Source: Hymenobacter metallilatus
GTDB lineage: Bacteria; Bacteroidota; Bacteroidia; Cytophagales; Hymenobacteraceae
Direction: 5' to 3'
Assembly (NCBI RefSeq): GCF_003944705.1
Contig: NZ_RWIS01000002.1
Coordinates: 398,243-462,242 of the forward strand
Length of the DNA stretch: 64,000 nt
In this document: piece after piece, positions 8,185 through 16,732 of the stretch
Layout of the letters: each line of letters opens with the position of its first letter
How positions within the stretch are numbered: the stretch's first letter is position 1
The notes under the pieces: model-generated
Seen by the model: only the letters and a program-made list of their open reading frames with translations
Databases searched by the model: none
Told to the model about the DNA's origin: nothing
Made by a program: the position numbers and the translations under genes

Positions 8185-10793
8185 TGAGCCTGCTCAGTGC
8201 CTTATCCGATGCCTTCGCTTATCTGGTACGTCCCAAACCCGCTGCTCCGGCAGTCCGCCCTATGACTGGTATAGAAAATACGCTGCTGCACAGCTTGCTT
8301 ACCCCCAGCAGCACCGAGCCGGAGGTGCAGCTGCTGTTGCTGGCCCTGATAGAAGAAGTAGGCGAGAAGCCCTACGACACCAAGCTCACGGAACTGCCCG
8401 CCTACCGGCACCTGCGGGAGCAGACGCCCCGGCTGCAGGGCCGGGTGGTAGTGGCCCTGGCCCGGGCCGTGCAGGTGTGCGCCCAGGAGCAAAACTGGCA
8501 GCTGCGCTACGCCCTCAATGATACGCTAACCAGCCTGCTGCGTGTGCGGCTGCACCTCACGCAGGAGGAAATAGTGCTGCTGTTTGGCTGTTTCGACCTC
8601 GACTTCAGCAAAACAGACTACGAAGCCCGGCGCACCGGGCTGTGGTTGTACCCGTTTGGCTTGGCCTTGGGCCAGCTGCAGAAGCTGCTCAAAACTGAGG
8701 CACTGCAGGAGGCCACCCGGGCCTACCTGGAGCAGCTGCTTCACTACCTGCAAACCAATCAGCCGACGGAAGTCAAAACGGCCCAGAAACTCCGGGAAAT
8801 GCTGCACTCCGGCGGTGAGGCGAACCTACCCACTGTCACATTTTCCGCTGCCGACGCTTTTGGGCAGGCGCTGAATGAGTTTGTGGCGGGCCTGGGTACG
8901 GACCCTGGGGCCGGCCCCTGGCTGCAGCTGCTGCAGCTCTGGCGCCGCGCCAGCGGCGGGCAGCCCACGGCCAAATTTCAGAAAGAAGCCCAGGCAGCTG
9001 TAGCGGCTATAGGCCCCGAGGCCGTAGCCACGCACTACGAGGTGTGGCTGAGTGCTCTGACCAAGCTGCCGGTGCAGGAGCTGAGCCGAAACAACGCCTA
9101 CGGCAGCTACGCCTATATGGAGTGGCATTTTCTGAGCAGCGCCAACCAGGAGGCCGTGAAAGGCCTGCTCTGGACCAGCGTGCCAGTACTGAACGCGGCC
9201 CTGCTGCATGGCGTGGCAGAGCTGGCAGCCAAGTGCTACCGCAAGATTCCAGCAAAGGGCCAGCTGGCTCCCAGCCTGGGCAATGCGGGGGTGTGGGTGC
9301 TGGCCCAGGGTGGCCTGCCGGGGGTAACCCACCTGTCGCGCCTGTACGGGGCCGTGAAGCAAACCAACACCCAGGGGCTGATTGGGCGCTACCTGGAAAC
9401 GGCCTCCCGGCAGCTCGGCATGACGCCCGCTGAGCTGGAGGAAATGGCCGTGCCCGAGTTTGGGTTGGTGAACGGGCGGGCGGGGTACGAGTTGGGCGAC
9501 TACCACGCCGAGCTGGTGCTGGCTGGTGGCAAAGCCGAGCTACACTGGACCAAAGCCGGTAAACCGCTTAAATCGGCTCCGGCGGCCCTCAAAAGCACGC
9601 ACGCCGAGGCCTTGCGCCAGCTCAAGCTAACCCACACTCAGGTACAGCATACCTACACTGCCCAGCGCGACCGGCTCGATAGAAGCTACCTGGCCGGCCG
9701 GCGCATTGCCTGGCCCCGTTTCCGGCGCTACTACCTGGAGCACGGCCTCATGGGCGAGCTAACCCGCGCCCTCATCTGGCGCATCCATCACCCCAACGGC
9801 TCCTGCCACGATGCGCGCTATTACCACGGGGCCTGGCGCACGGCCCAGGGCGAAATGCTGCCCGAACCCACCGACGCCGACACCCTGCAGCTGTGGCACC
9901 CGGTGCTGGCCCCCACCGAGGAGGTGCTGGCCTGGCGCAGCTCCCTGGATGCGCAACAGCTGCGCCAGCCCCTCAAACAGGCCTACCGGGAAGTGTACCT
10001 GCTTACCCCGCCCGAGGAGCGTACCCGCACCTACTCCAACCGCATGGCCGCGCATGTGCTGCGCCAGCATCAGTTTAGCGCCCTGGCGCGGGGGCGGGGC
10101 TGGAGCTACCGCCTTATGGGGGCCTACGATAAGGGCTACGAAGCGGACTCGGCTACGCTGGAGTTGCCGATGCATGAGCTGCAGGCCCAGTTTTGGGTGA
10201 GTGAGGTCAATGCTGATAATGCTTGGAACGATACCGGCATCTGGAACTACGTGAGCACCGACCAAGTGCGGTTTGTGCGCCAGAACGAGTCCGTGCCCGT
10301 AACGGACGTGCCGCCCCTGGCTTTTTCGGAGGTGATGCGCGACGTAGACCTGTTTGTGGGGGTGGCCTCCGTAGGCAACGACCCCCTCTGGCGCGACAAC
10401 GGCGGGCTGGTACAGTACCGCAACTACTGGGAGAGCTACAGCTTCGGGGAGTTGAGCGAGGTAGCCAAAACCCGCAAGCTGGCCCTGGAAAGGCTGGTGC
10501 CCCGCCTTAAAATTGGGCGGGTGAGCGAAATCAGGGGCAATTTCCTGGAGGTAAAGGGCAAGCTGCGTACCTACAAAATCCACTTGGGCTCGGGCAACAT
10601 TCTTATGAAACCCAACGACCAGTACCTCTGCATTGTGCCCGACCGCTCTGCTAAACCAGCCGCCACGGCCGGCGTGTTCCTGCCCTTTGAAGGCGATGCA
10701 GTGCTGTCCATCATCCTTAGCAAAGCTCAGCTGCTGATGGATGATGACACTATTACCGACGAAACCATTACGCGGCAACTCAGGCGGGAGTAA
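8181..10793 (+). CDS. Large DUF4132-type protein, 870 aa
   Basis: Cytosolic protein of unknown activity. The first two thirds are helical and read like HEAT-type repeats (many Leu/Ala-rich helices, for example LLLALIEEVGEKPYDTKL). The DUF4132 core is recognised from about residue 490 (RLDRSYLAGRRIAWPRFRRY, then GLMGELTRALIWRI). The last 100 residues form a separate conserved module (YKIHLGSGNILMKPNDQYLC, then VFLPFEGDAVLSIILSKAQL). ATG at 8181 is followed by another at 8184; the first overlaps the upstream stop. DUF4132 proteins occur beside WGR or MoxR genes in other bacteria; here the partner is a ubiquitin-like protein. Transcription probably ends before clpS. Confidence 0.8.
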   Translation: MMSLLSALSDAFAYLVRPKPAAPAVRPMTGIENTLLHSLLTPSSTEPEVQLLLLALIEEVGEKPYDTKLTELPAYRHLREQTPRLQGRVVVALARAVQVCAQEQNWQLRYALNDTLTSLLRVRLHLTQEEIVLLFGCFDLDFSKTDYEARRTGLWLYPFGLALGQLQKLLKTEALQEATRAYLEQLLHYLQTNQPTEVKTAQKLREMLHSGGEANLPTVTFSAADAFGQALNEFVAGLGTDPGAGPWLQLLQLWRRASGGQPTAKFQKEAQAAVAAIGPEAVATHYEVWLSALTKLPVQELSRNNAYGSYAYMEWHFLSSANQEAVKGLLWTSVPVLNAALLHGVAELAAKCYRKIPAKGQLAPSLGNAGVWVLAQGGLPGVTHLSRLYGAVKQTNTQGLIGRYLETASRQLGMTPAELEEMAVPEFGLVNGRAGYELGDYHAELVLAGGKAELHWTKAGKPLKSAPAALKSTHAEALRQLKLTHTQVQHTYTAQRDRLDRSYLAGRRIAWPRFRRYYLEHGLMGELTRALIWRIHHPNGSCHDARYYHGAWRTAQGEMLPEPTDADTLQLWHPVLAPTEEVLAWRSSLDAQQLRQPLKQAYREVYLLTPPEERTRTYSNRMAAHVLRQHQFSALARGRGWSYRLMGAYDKGYEADSATLELPMHELQAQFWVSEVNADNAWNDTGIWNYVSTDQVRFVRQNESVPVTDVPPLAFSEVMRDVDLFVGVASVGNDPLWRDNGGLVQYRNYWESYSFGELSEVAKTRKLALERLVPRLKIGRVSEIRGNFLEVKGKLRTYKIHLGSGNILMKPNDQYLCIVPDRSAKPAATAGVFLPFEGDAVLSIILSKAQLLMDDDTITDETITRQLRRE

Positions 10794-10908
10794 GGCCGGG
10801 AGGATGATTCTGTCAGGTTCAGCGCCAGCGGTGCAACCAATCATTACCTCAGTTAGTTACACAAAGCCGAAGCCGAGAAGTTGCTTCTCCTTTTTAGCGG
10901 TTTTTGCG

Positions 10909-10916
10909 TAATTTTG
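10909..10916 (+). promoter_or_regulatory. -7 promoter element of clpS
   Basis: TAATTTTG fits TAnnTTTG and ends 4 bases before the clpS ATG, which would make the transcript leaderless or nearly so. Confidence 0.5.
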
Positions 10917-10920
10917 CCCT

Positions 10921-11202
10921 ATGAACAGTAACCCGCAAATCGAGTACGACGAGGACGTACTGCTCCTGGAAGAAACCATTGATGTGCGCGACCTGGTGGT
11001 GTACAACGATGATATTAACACATTTGAGCACGTTATCCGGACGCTGATGGATGTGTGCGGCCACCAGCCTGAGCAAGCCGAGCAGTGTACGCTCCTGATT
11101 CATTATAAAGGCCAGTGCACCGTAAAGCACGGGGGCTACGACGAGCTGGCCAGCATGTGCACCGCCATTCACGACCGGGGTATTTCGGCCGACGTGGTAT
11201 AG
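10921..11202 (+). CDS. clpS: ATP-dependent Clp protease adaptor ClpS
   Basis: Adaptor that hands N-degron substrates to ClpA/ClpC-ClpP. The 93-aa protein has the family core: a flexible acidic N-terminus, then LVVYNDDINTFEHVI with the Asn-Asp-Asp loop that lines the N-degron pocket, and the helix VCGHQPEQAEQCTLLIHYKG. The C-terminal half (CTAIHDRGISADVV) is slightly divergent but of normal length. No clpA lies beside it, which is usual in Bacteroidota. Sits alone between the DUF4132-type gene and recR. Confidence 0.93.
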   Translation: MNSNPQIEYDEDVLLLEETIDVRDLVVYNDDINTFEHVIRTLMDVCGHQPEQAEQCTLLIHYKGQCTVKHGGYDELASMCTAIHDRGISADVV

Positions 11203-11222
11203 GAGTACCCTCCCAAAAAAAT

Positions 11223-11313
11223 CTGTCATCCGGCGCTTGCCAAGGACCTATCGAAGGCCAACTGGTGTTATCAGTCGAGCCTTCTGATATACCGGGCAAG
11301 CCTCGGATGACAG
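11223..11313. repeat. REP-type palindrome between clpS and recR
   Basis: A 91-base imperfect palindrome. Outer arms CTGTCATCCG (11223-11232) and CGGATGACAG (11304-11313) match exactly, as do GCTTGCC (11235-11241) and GGCAAGC (11295-11301). The GTCATCC...AAGGACC wording is shared with the element at 14092-14116. Confidence 0.75.
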
Positions 11314-11339
11314 TTCTTTTTACCTTCTTCCCGACCTGA

Positions 11340-11951
11340 ATGGAATTTCCTTCCAAACTGATTGAAAGTGCCGTGGGCGAGCTGGCTAAGCTGCCGGGTG
11401 TGGGCAAAAAAACCGCCCTGCGCCTGGCCCTGCACCTGCTCAAAGCCGAGGCCGACACCACTGCCTCCCTGGCCGAGGCCTTGGCTAAAATGCGCTTCGA
11501 AATCCGCTACTGCGACACCTGCCACAACATTTCCGATACGCCGGAGTGCGGTATCTGTGCCAACCACCTGCGCGACCAAAGCACGGTGTGCGTGGTGTCA
11601 GACATCCGCGACGTAATTGCCATTGAAAACACGGCCCAGTACCAGGGCATGTATCACGTGCTGGGCGGCGTTATCTCGCCCATTGAAGGTATTGGCCCTT
11701 CCGACCTGACTATAGATTCGCTGGTAGAGCGCATTACGCGCGAAGGATCGGAGATAAAAGAAGTAATTCTGGCCATCAGCCCCACCATGGAGGGCGACAC
11801 TACGGCCTTTTACCTTTCGCGCAAGCTCCGCGACCTGCCTGAGCTCAACGTCAGTAGTATTGCCCGCGGTATTCCAATGGGTGGGGAGCTGGAGTACGCC
11901 GACGAAATTACCCTGGGCCGCAGCATTGTGGAGCGGCAGCGGAGCCGCTAG
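11340..11951 (+). CDS. recR: Recombination protein RecR
   Basis: Subunit of the RecFOR system that loads RecA onto gapped DNA. The 203-aa product has a helix-hairpin-helix (LAKLPGVGKKTALRLALHLL), a four-cysteine zinc finger (C58, C61, C70, C73 in YCDTCHNISDTPECGIC), a Toprim domain (VVSDIRDVIAIENT, then AISPTMEGDTTAFYL), and the C-terminal Walker-B-like GIPMGGELEYADEITL. Length and order are normal. No dnaX neighbour; monocistronic between two repeats. Confidence 0.97.
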   Translation: MEFPSKLIESAVGELAKLPGVGKKTALRLALHLLKAEADTTASLAEALAKMRFEIRYCDTCHNISDTPECGICANHLRDQSTVCVVSDIRDVIAIENTAQYQGMYHVLGGVISPIEGIGPSDLTIDSLVERITREGSEIKEVILAISPTMEGDTTAFYLSRKLRDLPELNVSSIARGIPMGGELEYADEITLGRSIVERQRSR

Positions 11952-11961
11952 GCTGTTGGCC

Positions 11962-12043
11962 ATTGGCTTTTAGCTGTTAGCTTTGCCACAATGCCGGGCA
12001 GCAGTGCGCCTCACCGCCGGGCCGCTAACAGCTAAAAGCCAAT
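11962..12043. repeat. 20-bp perfect inverted repeat between recR and the glycosyltransferase gene
   Basis: The arm 11962-11981 (made of TTAGCTGTTAGC-type low-complexity sequence) is the exact reverse complement of 12024-12043, with a 42-base GC-rich centre. It belongs to the class of locus-specific intergenic inverted repeats also found at 4.2, 14.1, 15.6, 16.8, 19.9, 37.1, 38.5, 40.0 and 58.1 kb. Confidence 0.85.
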
Positions 12044-12060
12044 AGCTAACCGCTCATAAC

Positions 12061-14046
12061 TTGAAGCTTTCCGTCGTCATTGTCAATTACAACGTCTGCT
12101 ACTTTCTGGAGCAGGCGCTGCTGTCGGTGCGGCGGGCCGTGGAGAAGCTGGGGGAGCCGGTAGAGGTATTCGTGGTGGATAATAACTCCGTGGATGGCTC
12201 GGTGGCCATGGTGAAAGCCCGGTTTCCGGAAGTTATTCTGCTGGAAAACCACGATAACCCCGGCTTCAGCAAGGCAAATAACCAGGCGCTGCGCCGGGCC
12301 CGGGGGCAGTACCAGCTGCTGCTCAACCCCGACACGGTGGTAGAGGAAGATACCTTTCGGCTGTGCTGCGAGTTTATGGATGCGCACCCGCAGGCCGGTG
12401 GTCTGGGCGTGAAGATGCTGGACGGGCAGGGGCGGTTTCTGCCCGAGAGCAAGCGGGGCCTGCCTACTCCCTGGGTAGCATTTTACAAGATTTTTGGACT
12501 GGCCCGGCTGTTTCCGAAGTCGCGGCGGTTTGGGCGCTACCACCTGGGCTACCTCAGCCCCGAGCAAACCCACGAAGTGGAGGTACTCAGCGGGGCATTC
12601 ATGCTCATGCGCAAAACGGCCCTGGATGCGGTGGGCCTGCTGGATGAGGACTATTTCATGTACGGGGAGGACATTGACCTCTCGTACCGGCTCACGCGGG
12701 GCGGCTGGAAAAACTACTACCTGGCCAGCACCCGCATTATTCACTACAAGGGAGAAAGCACTAAGCGCACGAGCGTAAACTATGTGTTTGTGTTTTACCG
12801 GGCCATGGTCATTTTTGCCCGTAAGCACTTCGCCCCCGGGCGGGCGGGCACGTTCAGCTTCCTGATTAACCTGGCTATCTGGCTGCGGGCTGGCGCCGCC
12901 GTGGGCCAGCGGCTGGTTACGCAGGCCGCCCCCATTCTGCTGGATGCCGCCCTGGTATATGCGGGTATGTACTTCCTGAAAAACTACTGGGAAAACAACC
13001 ACAAATATGTGCCTACGGCCTACCCACCCCAGTTTATGCTGCTGGCCGTGCCCGTGTACATTGCCGTGTGGCTGCTGGCGGCCTTCTTCAGCGGGGCCTA
13101 CGACCAGCCCGCCCGGGCCAGCCGCATCGTGCGGGGGGTGTTTTTCGGGACGGTTCTGATTTCGGCCTTCAGCAACTTCCTGGATGCCTGGCGCTTTTCC
13201 AAAGCCCTGATTGTGCTGGGCGGCGTGTGGGCTACGGCGGCCCTGGTGCTGCGGCGCATGGCCGGCAACTTCCTGCGCTACCGCACCTTCAGCCTGGCCA
13301 GCCGGCAGCAGAAAAATGTGGGCATTGTGGGCTCCTGGCAGGAAAGTCGCCGGGTGCGCCAGCTGCTGGAGCAGGTCGCCGTACCCGCCCGGGTTATTGG
13401 CTACGTGGAGCCCCAGGCCGCCCTGCGCCCCGCCTCCGTTGCCCCCGACGACCTGCTGGGGGAGGTGCGCCAGCTGGAAGACATTATCCGGATTTATGGG
13501 CTCAACGAGCTGGTGTTCTGTGGCCGCGACCTGCCCGCCAGCCAGATCATCGGGCTTATGGTAGGCCTGCCCCAGCACCCGCCGGTAGCCTACAAAATTC
13601 TGCCCCAGGACAGCCAATACATCATTGGCAGCTCCGGCAAAGACGCCCCTGGCGACTATTACGCCCTCGATATTACCCTAAACCTGTACCGGCCCCAGCA
13701 GGCGCGCAACAAGCGGGTGCTGGACAGCCTGACCAGCCTGGGACTGCTGGGGTTGAGCCCGTTGCTGGTGTGGAGCCAAGAGCATAAGGGCGGTTTTCTG
13801 CGTAACTGTCTGCGGGTGCTGGCGGGCTCCTGCAGCTGGGTGGGCTTGCGCTATGCTTCCAGTCCCCGCCGCCAGGCCCGGGCCGTGCTCTCGCCGGCCG
13901 ATGCCGTGCGGGCTACTACCCCGCTTACCGAGGCCACCCGCCGCCGCCTGGAGCTGCTCTACGCCAAGGACTACGAGCCCGCTATGGACCTGCGGGTGCT
14001 GTGGCAGTGCTTCCGGCAGCTGGGCCGGGAAGAGGAAGTAAGCTAG
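12061..14046 (+). CDS. Family 2 glycosyltransferase fused to membrane segments and a WcaJ-type sensor domain
   Basis: Membrane-bound glycosyltransferase for surface polysaccharide. Residues 1-280 form a GT2 domain like rhamnosyltransferases: SVVIVNYN, DNNSVDGS, NPDTVVEED and DEDYFMYGEDIDLSYRL. Then come four hydrophobic segments (around ILLDAALVYAGMYFL, LLAVPVYIAVWLLAAFF, VFFGTVLISAF, ALIVLGGVWATAALVL) and a Rossmann-like region (NVGIVGSWQESRRVRQLLEQ, later ELVFCGRDLPASQIIGLM) that resembles the N-terminal CoA-binding-like part of polyprenyl glycosylphosphotransferases. The catalytic sugar-transferase tail of those enzymes is absent. The start is TTG at 12061; no ATG precedes the first strand. 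Total 661 aa, about twice a plain GT2. Confidence 0.85.
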   Translation: MKLSVVIVNYNVCYFLEQALLSVRRAVEKLGEPVEVFVVDNNSVDGSVAMVKARFPEVILLENHDNPGFSKANNQALRRARGQYQLLLNPDTVVEEDTFRLCCEFMDAHPQAGGLGVKMLDGQGRFLPESKRGLPTPWVAFYKIFGLARLFPKSRRFGRYHLGYLSPEQTHEVEVLSGAFMLMRKTALDAVGLLDEDYFMYGEDIDLSYRLTRGGWKNYYLASTRIIHYKGESTKRTSVNYVFVFYRAMVIFARKHFAPGRAGTFSFLINLAIWLRAGAAVGQRLVTQAAPILLDAALVYAGMYFLKNYWENNHKYVPTAYPPQFMLLAVPVYIAVWLLAAFFSGAYDQPARASRIVRGVFFGTVLISAFSNFLDAWRFSKALIVLGGVWATAALVLRRMAGNFLRYRTFSLASRQQKNVGIVGSWQESRRVRQLLEQVAVPARVIGYVEPQAALRPASVAPDDLLGEVRQLEDIIRIYGLNELVFCGRDLPASQIIGLMVGLPQHPPVAYKILPQDSQYIIGSSGKDAPGDYYALDITLNLYRPQQARNKRVLDSLTSLGLLGLSPLLVWSQEHKGGFLRNCLRVLAGSCSWVGLRYASSPRRQARAVLSPADAVRATTPLTEATRRRLELLYAKDYEPAMDLRVLWQCFRQLGREEEVS

Positions 14047-14280
14047 GAGGGAGTGGGGGGGTAAGGGTGTGAGGGTTGGAGGGTAGGAGTTGTCATCCTG
14101 AGCAGAGCGAAGGACCTTACCACGGCAGCGCAAGGCGTTGTTCCAGATGTCGTTCCAGCATAACAGGGCGCTTCGTTCTCGCCTGATGCGCAACATGCTC
14201 AAGACAACAGTCCCGTTTCAACTCACACCCTCACACCCCCACACCCTCCAACCCTCACCCCTCACACCCTCACAAAACCT
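14047..14280. repeat. G-rich/C-rich low-complexity inverted repeat with a REP core
   Basis: Left arm (14047-14092) is G-rich (GTGAGGGTTGGAGGGT at 14069-14084 pairs exactly with 14243-14258); the right arm (14216-14279) is C-rich and made of CACACCCT units. The centre holds a REP unit GTCATCCTGAGCAGAGCGAA at 14092-14111. No coding sequence is seen in this 294-base gap apart from the -7 box near its end. Confidence 0.8.
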
Positions 14281-14294
14281 CCGTACCTTCCTCG

Positions 14295-14302
14295 TACCTT
14301 TG
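14295..14302 (+). promoter_or_regulatory. -7 promoter element of the aminotransferase gene
   Basis: TACCTTTG fits TAnnTTTG, 38 bases upstream of the ATG. Confidence 0.5.
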
Positions 14303-14340
14303 GGCTCCACCCATTTCTTCCTTTAATTCTCCCTAAGTTC

Positions 14341-15564
14341 ATGTCGGCTGACGCTACTACTTTCGCGCCCCTTGTTCTTTCTGACCGCATCAACGCCATG
14401 CAGGAGTCGCAGACCATTGCTATGGCCAAAAAGGCCCGGGCCCTGGCAGCCGAAGGGGTGGACGTTATCAGCCTGAGCTTTGGGGAGCCGGACTTCCAGA
14501 CGCCCCAATACATTAAGGATGCTGCCAAGAAGGCGTTGGATGAGGGCTACACCTTTTACACGCCCGTGCCCGGCATCCCGGAGCTGCGCCAAGCCATCTG
14601 CGACAAGCTGCAACGCGACAACCAGCTCAGCTATAAGCCCGAAAACATTGTGGTAAGCACTGGGGCCAAGCAGGCCCTGGCCAACGCCGTGTTGGCCCTC
14701 ATCAACCCCGGCGACGAGGTATTGGTGCTGGCTCCTTACTGGGTGAGCTACGAGGAGATGGTGAAGCTGGCCGAAGGCACTACCGTGCAGCTGATGGGCC
14801 GCTTGGAAAACGACTTTAAGGTAACCGCCGAGGAGTTGGAAGCGGCTATTACGCCCCGCACCAGGCTCATCATGTACTCCTCGCCCTGCAACCCCACCGG
14901 CTCGGTATTCAGCCGGGCCGAGCTGGCCGCTTTTGCCGAGGTAGTGGCCCGCCACCCCCAGGTGCATGTGCTGGCAGATGAGATTTACGAGTATATCAAC
15001 TTCACCGGGGAGCACGCCAGCCTGGCGCAGTTTGAGGCCGTGAAGGACCGGGTGATTACCGTCAACGGCTTCTCCAAAGGCTACGCCATGACGGGCTGGC
15101 GCATCGGGTACCTGGCGGCCCGCAAAGAAATTGCCGCTGCCTGCGAAAAGCTGCAAAGCCAGATTACTTCCGCCACTTGCTCCATCACGCAGCGGGCGGC
15201 GCTGGCCGCCCTGCAGGGCGGGCGCTCCTCCGCCGACGAAATGGTGGCCGCCTACCGCCGCCGCCGCGACCTGGTGCTGGAGCTGGTGCAGGATATTCCC
15301 GGGTTCCGGACGCCTACGCCCAGCGGGGCCTTCTATATTTTTCCGGATGTGAGCGGCTATTTCGGCAAAACCACGCCCACCGGCGAAACCATCAGCAGCG
15401 CCGCCGACTTGGCCATGTTTATGCTCAATGACGCCCACGTAGCCGCCGTGGATGGGGGCGCGTTTGGGGCCCCCAACTGCATGCGCTTCAGCACCGCCGC
15501 CGCCGATGAAAAGCTGCGCGAAGCGTTTATCCGGATCAAAAACAGCCTAGCGAAACTGCAGTAA
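14341..15564 (+). CDS. Class I/II pyridoxal-phosphate aminotransferase, aspartate type
   Basis: Predicted aspartate (or related amino acid) transaminase of the I-gamma subgroup, 407 aa, cytosolic. Signatures: LSFGEPDFQTPQYIKDAAK at the start, STGAKQAL for phosphate binding, SPCNPTGSVFS, ADEIYEYI with the PLP-ring Asp, and NGFSKGYAMTGWRIGY containing the Schiff-base lysine and the substrate-carboxylate Arg region. Length is typical. ATG at 14341 gives a short N-terminal lead before the conserved core. Exact substrate cannot be read from sequence. Confidence 0.9.
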   Translation: MSADATTFAPLVLSDRINAMQESQTIAMAKKARALAAEGVDVISLSFGEPDFQTPQYIKDAAKKALDEGYTFYTPVPGIPELRQAICDKLQRDNQLSYKPENIVVSTGAKQALANAVLALINPGDEVLVLAPYWVSYEEMVKLAEGTTVQLMGRLENDFKVTAEELEAAITPRTRLIMYSSPCNPTGSVFSRAELAAFAEVVARHPQVHVLADEIYEYINFTGEHASLAQFEAVKDRVITVNGFSKGYAMTGWRIGYLAARKEIAAACEKLQSQITSATCSITQRAALAALQGGRSSADEMVAAYRRRRDLVLELVQDIPGFRTPTPSGAFYIFPDVSGYFGKTTPTGETISSAADLAMFMLNDAHVAAVDGGAFGAPNCMRFSTAAADEKLREAFIRIKNSLAKLQ

Positions 15565-15566
15565 CA

Positions 15567-15674
15567 GTAGCGCGCAGCTCTGCTTCGCGCACGAGCCGCA
15601 GGCGAGTTCCCATGCGAGAGAGCCAGACGCCCGTTACTCGCTCCGCTCGTGCGCGCAGCGGAGCTGCGCGCTAC
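15567..15674. repeat. 30-bp inverted repeat between the aminotransferase and hldA genes
   Basis: Arms 15567-15596 and 15645-15674 are reverse complements at 28 of 30 positions (GTAGCGCGCAGCTC at the outer end). The arms start three bases after the aminotransferase stop and end five bases before the hldA -7 box, filling almost the entire gap. Confidence 0.85.
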
Positions 15675-15678
15675 TAGC

Positions 15679-15686
15679 TACCTTTG
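15679..15686 (+). promoter_or_regulatory. -7 promoter element of hldA
   Basis: TACCTTTG fits TAnnTTTG, 26 bases upstream of the hldA ATG and directly after the inverted-repeat arm. Confidence 0.5.
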
Positions 15687-15712
15687 CGGCCTCTTACCAT
15701 GCCCACGCCGTA

Positions 15713-16732
15713 ATGCCCGCTGCCGTTCCTGCTTCGTTGCCCGAGTTATTCGCCGCTTTCAACCACCTCACGGTACTCATTGTGGGCGACGTGATGATGG
15801 ACGCCTACTTGTGGGGCAAGGCTGCCCGGCTCTCACCCGAGGCCCCGGTACCGGTAGTAAACGTGAGTCGTACCGAAAACCGGCTGGGCGGAGCTGCCAA
15901 TGTGGCCCTGAACGTGCAGGCCCTGGGTGCTACGCCCCTGCTCTGCGCCGTGATAGGCGAGGACCAGGGCGGCGACCAACTGCTGGAGCTGCTGCATACC
16001 ACCGGGCTGTCGGCCGAGGGCATGGTGCGCTCCGGCTACCGGCCCACCACGGTAAAGCAGCGCATTCTGGCCCACGGGCAGCAGCTGCTACGCATCGACT
16101 CGGAAGTGGAAACCAGCCTCAACGCCGAGGAAAACGCTCTGCTGGCTGCCCGCTTCGGGCAGCTGCTCAGCCGCGCCGATGTGGTGATTTTTGAGGATTA
16201 CGACAAGGGCGTGTTGCAGGAAAGCAGTATTCAGCACTTCATCCAGCTGGCCCGGGCCCAGGGCGTACCCACCGTAGTCGACCCCAAGAAAAAGAACTTC
16301 CTGGCTTACCAGCACTGCACCTTGTTCAAGCCCAACCTCAAGGAGCTGCGCGAGGGCCTGAAGCTGGAGTTCAACGACGCCGACGCCGACCGCCCCCACT
16401 TCGAAGCCGCCGTTACCCGCCTGCGCGAGGTGCTGCAGCCGGAAACGGTGCTCGTTACCCTCTCGGAGCGGGGCGTGTTCGTGGAGAATGGCCAGCTCAC
16501 CCGTACCTATATTCCGGCTCACCTGCGCACTATTTCCGATGTGTCCGGCGCCGGCGACACGGTTATCAGTATTGCCGCGCTGTGCGTGGCGCTCGGCTTG
16601 TCGGCTCCGGCTACGGCCGCGCTGGCCAACCTGGGCGGCGGGCTGGTGTGCGAGCAGGTTGGGGTGGTGCCCATTGAGAAAACCCTGCTGCTACAAGAAG
16701 CCGAGCGGGTGGGTTTAGTGCTTAGTGCTTAG
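15713..16732 (+). CDS. hldA: D-glycero-beta-D-manno-heptose-7-phosphate kinase
   Basis: PfkB-family kinase that adds the anomeric phosphate to heptose 7-phosphate in ADP-heptose synthesis for lipopolysaccharide core. The 339-aa product has the HldE1/RfaE1 pattern: IVGDVMMDAYLWGKAARLSPEAPVP, RLGGAANVALN, VVIFEDYDKGVL, VDPKKKNF and FKPNLKELREG, and the catalytic SGAGDT loop. The nucleotidyltransferase half found in Escherichia HldE is absent, as is normal for split HldA/HldC organisms; hldC is not in the window. The last codons (VLSA) and stop lie in the CTTAG repeat arm. Confidence 0.93.
   Translation: MPAAVPASLPELFAAFNHLTVLIVGDVMMDAYLWGKAARLSPEAPVPVVNVSRTENRLGGAANVALNVQALGATPLLCAVIGEDQGGDQLLELLHTTGLSAEGMVRSGYRPTTVKQRILAHGQQLLRIDSEVETSLNAEENALLAARFGQLLSRADVVIFEDYDKGVLQESSIQHFIQLARAQGVPTVVDPKKKNFLAYQHCTLFKPNLKELREGLKLEFNDADADRPHFEAAVTRLREVLQPETVLVTLSERGVFVENGQLTRTYIPAHLRTISDVSGAGDTVISIAALCVALGLSAPATAALANLGGGLVCEQVGVVPIEKTLLLQEAERVGLVLSA

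Noticed and set aside
12046..13617. A 523-codon open frame antisense to the glycosyltransferase gene
   Set aside because: It mirrors the third codon position of a GC-rich gene; the sense frame has clear GT2 motifs and the antisense product is rich in Gln/His/Gly without domain pattern.
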